Part shown: piece after piece, positions 63,076-64,000 of the stretch
How positions within the stretch are numbered: the stretch's first letter is position 1
Layout of the letters: each line of letters begins with the position of its first letter
Assembly: GCF_036169555.1 (NCBI RefSeq)
Contig: NZ_CP108032.1
Coordinates: 2,356,001-2,420,000, forward strand
Reading direction: 5' to 3'
Source: Streptomyces sp. NBC_00306
GTDB taxonomy: Bacteria; Actinomycetota; Actinomycetes; Streptomycetales; Streptomycetaceae
Length of the DNA stretch: 64,000 nt
The notes under the pieces: generated by a model
Told to the model about the DNA's origin: nothing
The model's input: the letters and a program-made list of their open reading frames with translations, nothing else
Database searches by the model: none
Program-made: the position numbers and the translations under genes

Positions 63076-64000
63076 TCACGCCATCGGGTCCGGCAGAACA
63101 CCGTGCCGGACGAAGTACGAGACGTAGGAGGCGAACACCTTCTCGTCGATGTCCGGGCAGGTGACCCCGGAACCGCTGAGGAACTCGCGCGTGGCCGCGT
63201 CCGAGAACTCGGCGACCTCGAACTTCTCCAGGTCCACGAGCATGCGCATCAGCGGGAACATGGAGTTGTTGACGTCGGCGGAAACGGCCTTCATCCACCG
63301 CAGGATGCTGACCTCCTTCAGCTCGTACCCGACGCCGCGGACGAGTTCGAGAATGGCGCCGGAATCCAGCGAGCCGGTGCTCACCTCGTGGAATGTCCGG
63401 CCGAGCGACCGCGGATCGCGGGAGACGGCGACCATCGCGGAACTCACATAGTCGACCGGCACCATGTTCATGTCGAGGCCGAACTTCCGCGGATAGACGC
63501 CCGCCTGCACGGACCCCTTGATGAACCGCCAGACGAAGTCGTTGGGCTGGCACGCACCGCTGCGGGTGTCGCCCCACACCTGGCCCGGACGGTGGACGGT
63601 CAGGGGCACACCCCTGCGGCCGGCCTCCCGCACCAGTTGCTCGGCCACCCACTTGCTCTTGGTGTAGCCGAGCGCGAGCGTCTCGGGCGGGCCGGTGACG
63701 TCGGTCTCCGTACGCGGGCCCAGGGCGGCCCGGGGCTCGAAGACCCCGATGGTCGACACATGGTGCAGCGTGGCCTCGGCCGCGCAGGCCAGCCGGAGGA
63801 TCTCGTGGGTGGCGTCGATCGTCGACTTGCGCAGCCACTTGTAGAGGGTCAGGAAGTTGACCTTGGCGGCGGAGTGGTAGATCGCGCCGATACGCCCGGC
63901 CAGTTCCGCGTACTCCTTCTCGGGCACCCCGAGGCGGGGCCGCGTCACGTCACCGGTGACGACCCGGACGCGGCCGAGGTCGACCTCGTCGAGCACCTCG
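63076..64000 (-). CDS. Thioester-reductase (NAD-binding_4) protein, C-terminal part (cut by right edge)
   Basis: 308 residues of an extended-SDR, Thioester-redct/male-sterility type domain: YHSAAKVNFLT, VSTIGVFEP, LGYTKSKWVAEQL (YxxxK), HRPGQVWGDTRSGACQPNDF and MVPVDYVSSAMV. The Rossmann start is missing, so the gene continues past 64000; the GTG at 63996 is not a believable start because conserved fold is still upstream. Such domains release carrier-bound acids as aldehydes or alcohols at the end of NRPS, PKS or carboxylic acid reductase proteins. It could offload a cluster product by reduction, or belong to a neighbouring cluster beyond the terminator. What lies upstream (A-PCP or stand-alone) decides this. 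Confidence 0.85.
   Translation of the reverse strand, partial: EVLDEVDLGRVRVVTGDVTRPRLGVPEKEYAELAGRIGAIYHSAAKVNFLTLYKWLRKSTIDATHEILRLACAAEATLHHVSTIGVFEPRAALGPRTETDVTGPPETLALGYTKSKWVAEQLVREAGRRGVPLTVHRPGQVWGDTRSGACQPNDFVWRFIKGSVQAGVYPRKFGLDMNMVPVDYVSSAMVAVSRDPRSLGRTFHEVSTGSLDSGAILELVRGVGYELKEVSILRWMKAVSADVNNSMFPLMRMLVDLEKFEVAEFSDAATREFLSGSGVTCPDIDEKVFASYVSYFVRHGVLPDPMA

Overview
This is high-GC actinobacterial DNA, most likely Streptomyces. The signs are strong third-position G/C bias, translationally coupled ATGA/GTGA junctions, a SARP regulator, a LuxR-type (LAL) regulator, and rare TTA codons confined to regulators and a transporter among the genes checked. The window is almost entirely specialized metabolism. 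I see no rRNA, tRNA, CRISPR array, insertion sequence or housekeeping block.

Left block (1-19217, minus strand): a complete PUFA-synthase-type system. In transcription order it has a free acyl carrier protein, a PfaA-like protein (KS-AT-4xACP-KR-DH), a PfaC-like protein (KS-CLF-AT-DH-DH), a PfaD-like FMN enoyl reductase and two acyl-CoA dehydrogenase-like genes, the last cut by the left edge. The order and domains resemble the terrestrial (myxobacterial) pfa type rather than the marine pfaABCDE type. Next come an XRE-SARP-NB-ARC regulator (19218-21155), an MFS exporter and a divergent TetR gene (21350-23838), then a 560-nt repeat-rich spacer.

Middle block (24402-41228): a single-module iterative type I PKS (KS-AT-DH-KR-ACP, of the 6-methylsalicylate-synthase type) and a PaaK-like adenylating ligase on the minus strand. 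A very long plus-strand operon runs from 31266 to 52798. Its first half encodes a KASIII-like acyltransferase, an aryl-AMP ligase, an aryl carrier protein, an amidohydrolase, an EntA-like SDR, PhzD-, PhzE- and PhzC-type enzymes and an Sfp-type PPTase. By family knowledge this set should convert chorismate to ADIC, then DHHA, then 3-hydroxyanthranilate. The KASIII, ligase and amidohydrolase combination is the one used for benzoxazole assembly (nataxazole/caboxamycin/A33853 type).

The second half of the same operon (41256-52798) is the most unusual part: a second, dissected PUFA-like PKS. It consists of AT-ACP, a FabL-type enoyl reductase fused to KS-CLF, KR-DH, a P450, and a second KR-DH-like protein. 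Because it is translationally coupled to the 3-hydroxyanthranilate genes, I infer a hybrid product joining a 3-hydroxyanthranilate or benzoxazole unit to a PUFA-PKS-derived chain. I know of no described system with this layout, but no database could be searched.

Right block (52867-64000): a TetR regulator divergent from an MMPL exporter, an exporter-type ABC pair, a LAL regulator, and the 3' end of a thioester-reductase-type gene. A 15-bp inverted repeat (consensus TTAGACAnnGTCTAA) occurs at four promoters: MFS/TetR, the main operon, TetR/MMPL and the ABC pair. This argues that the blocks form one regulon. TTA codons in the SARP, MFS and LAL genes suggest bldA (developmental) control.
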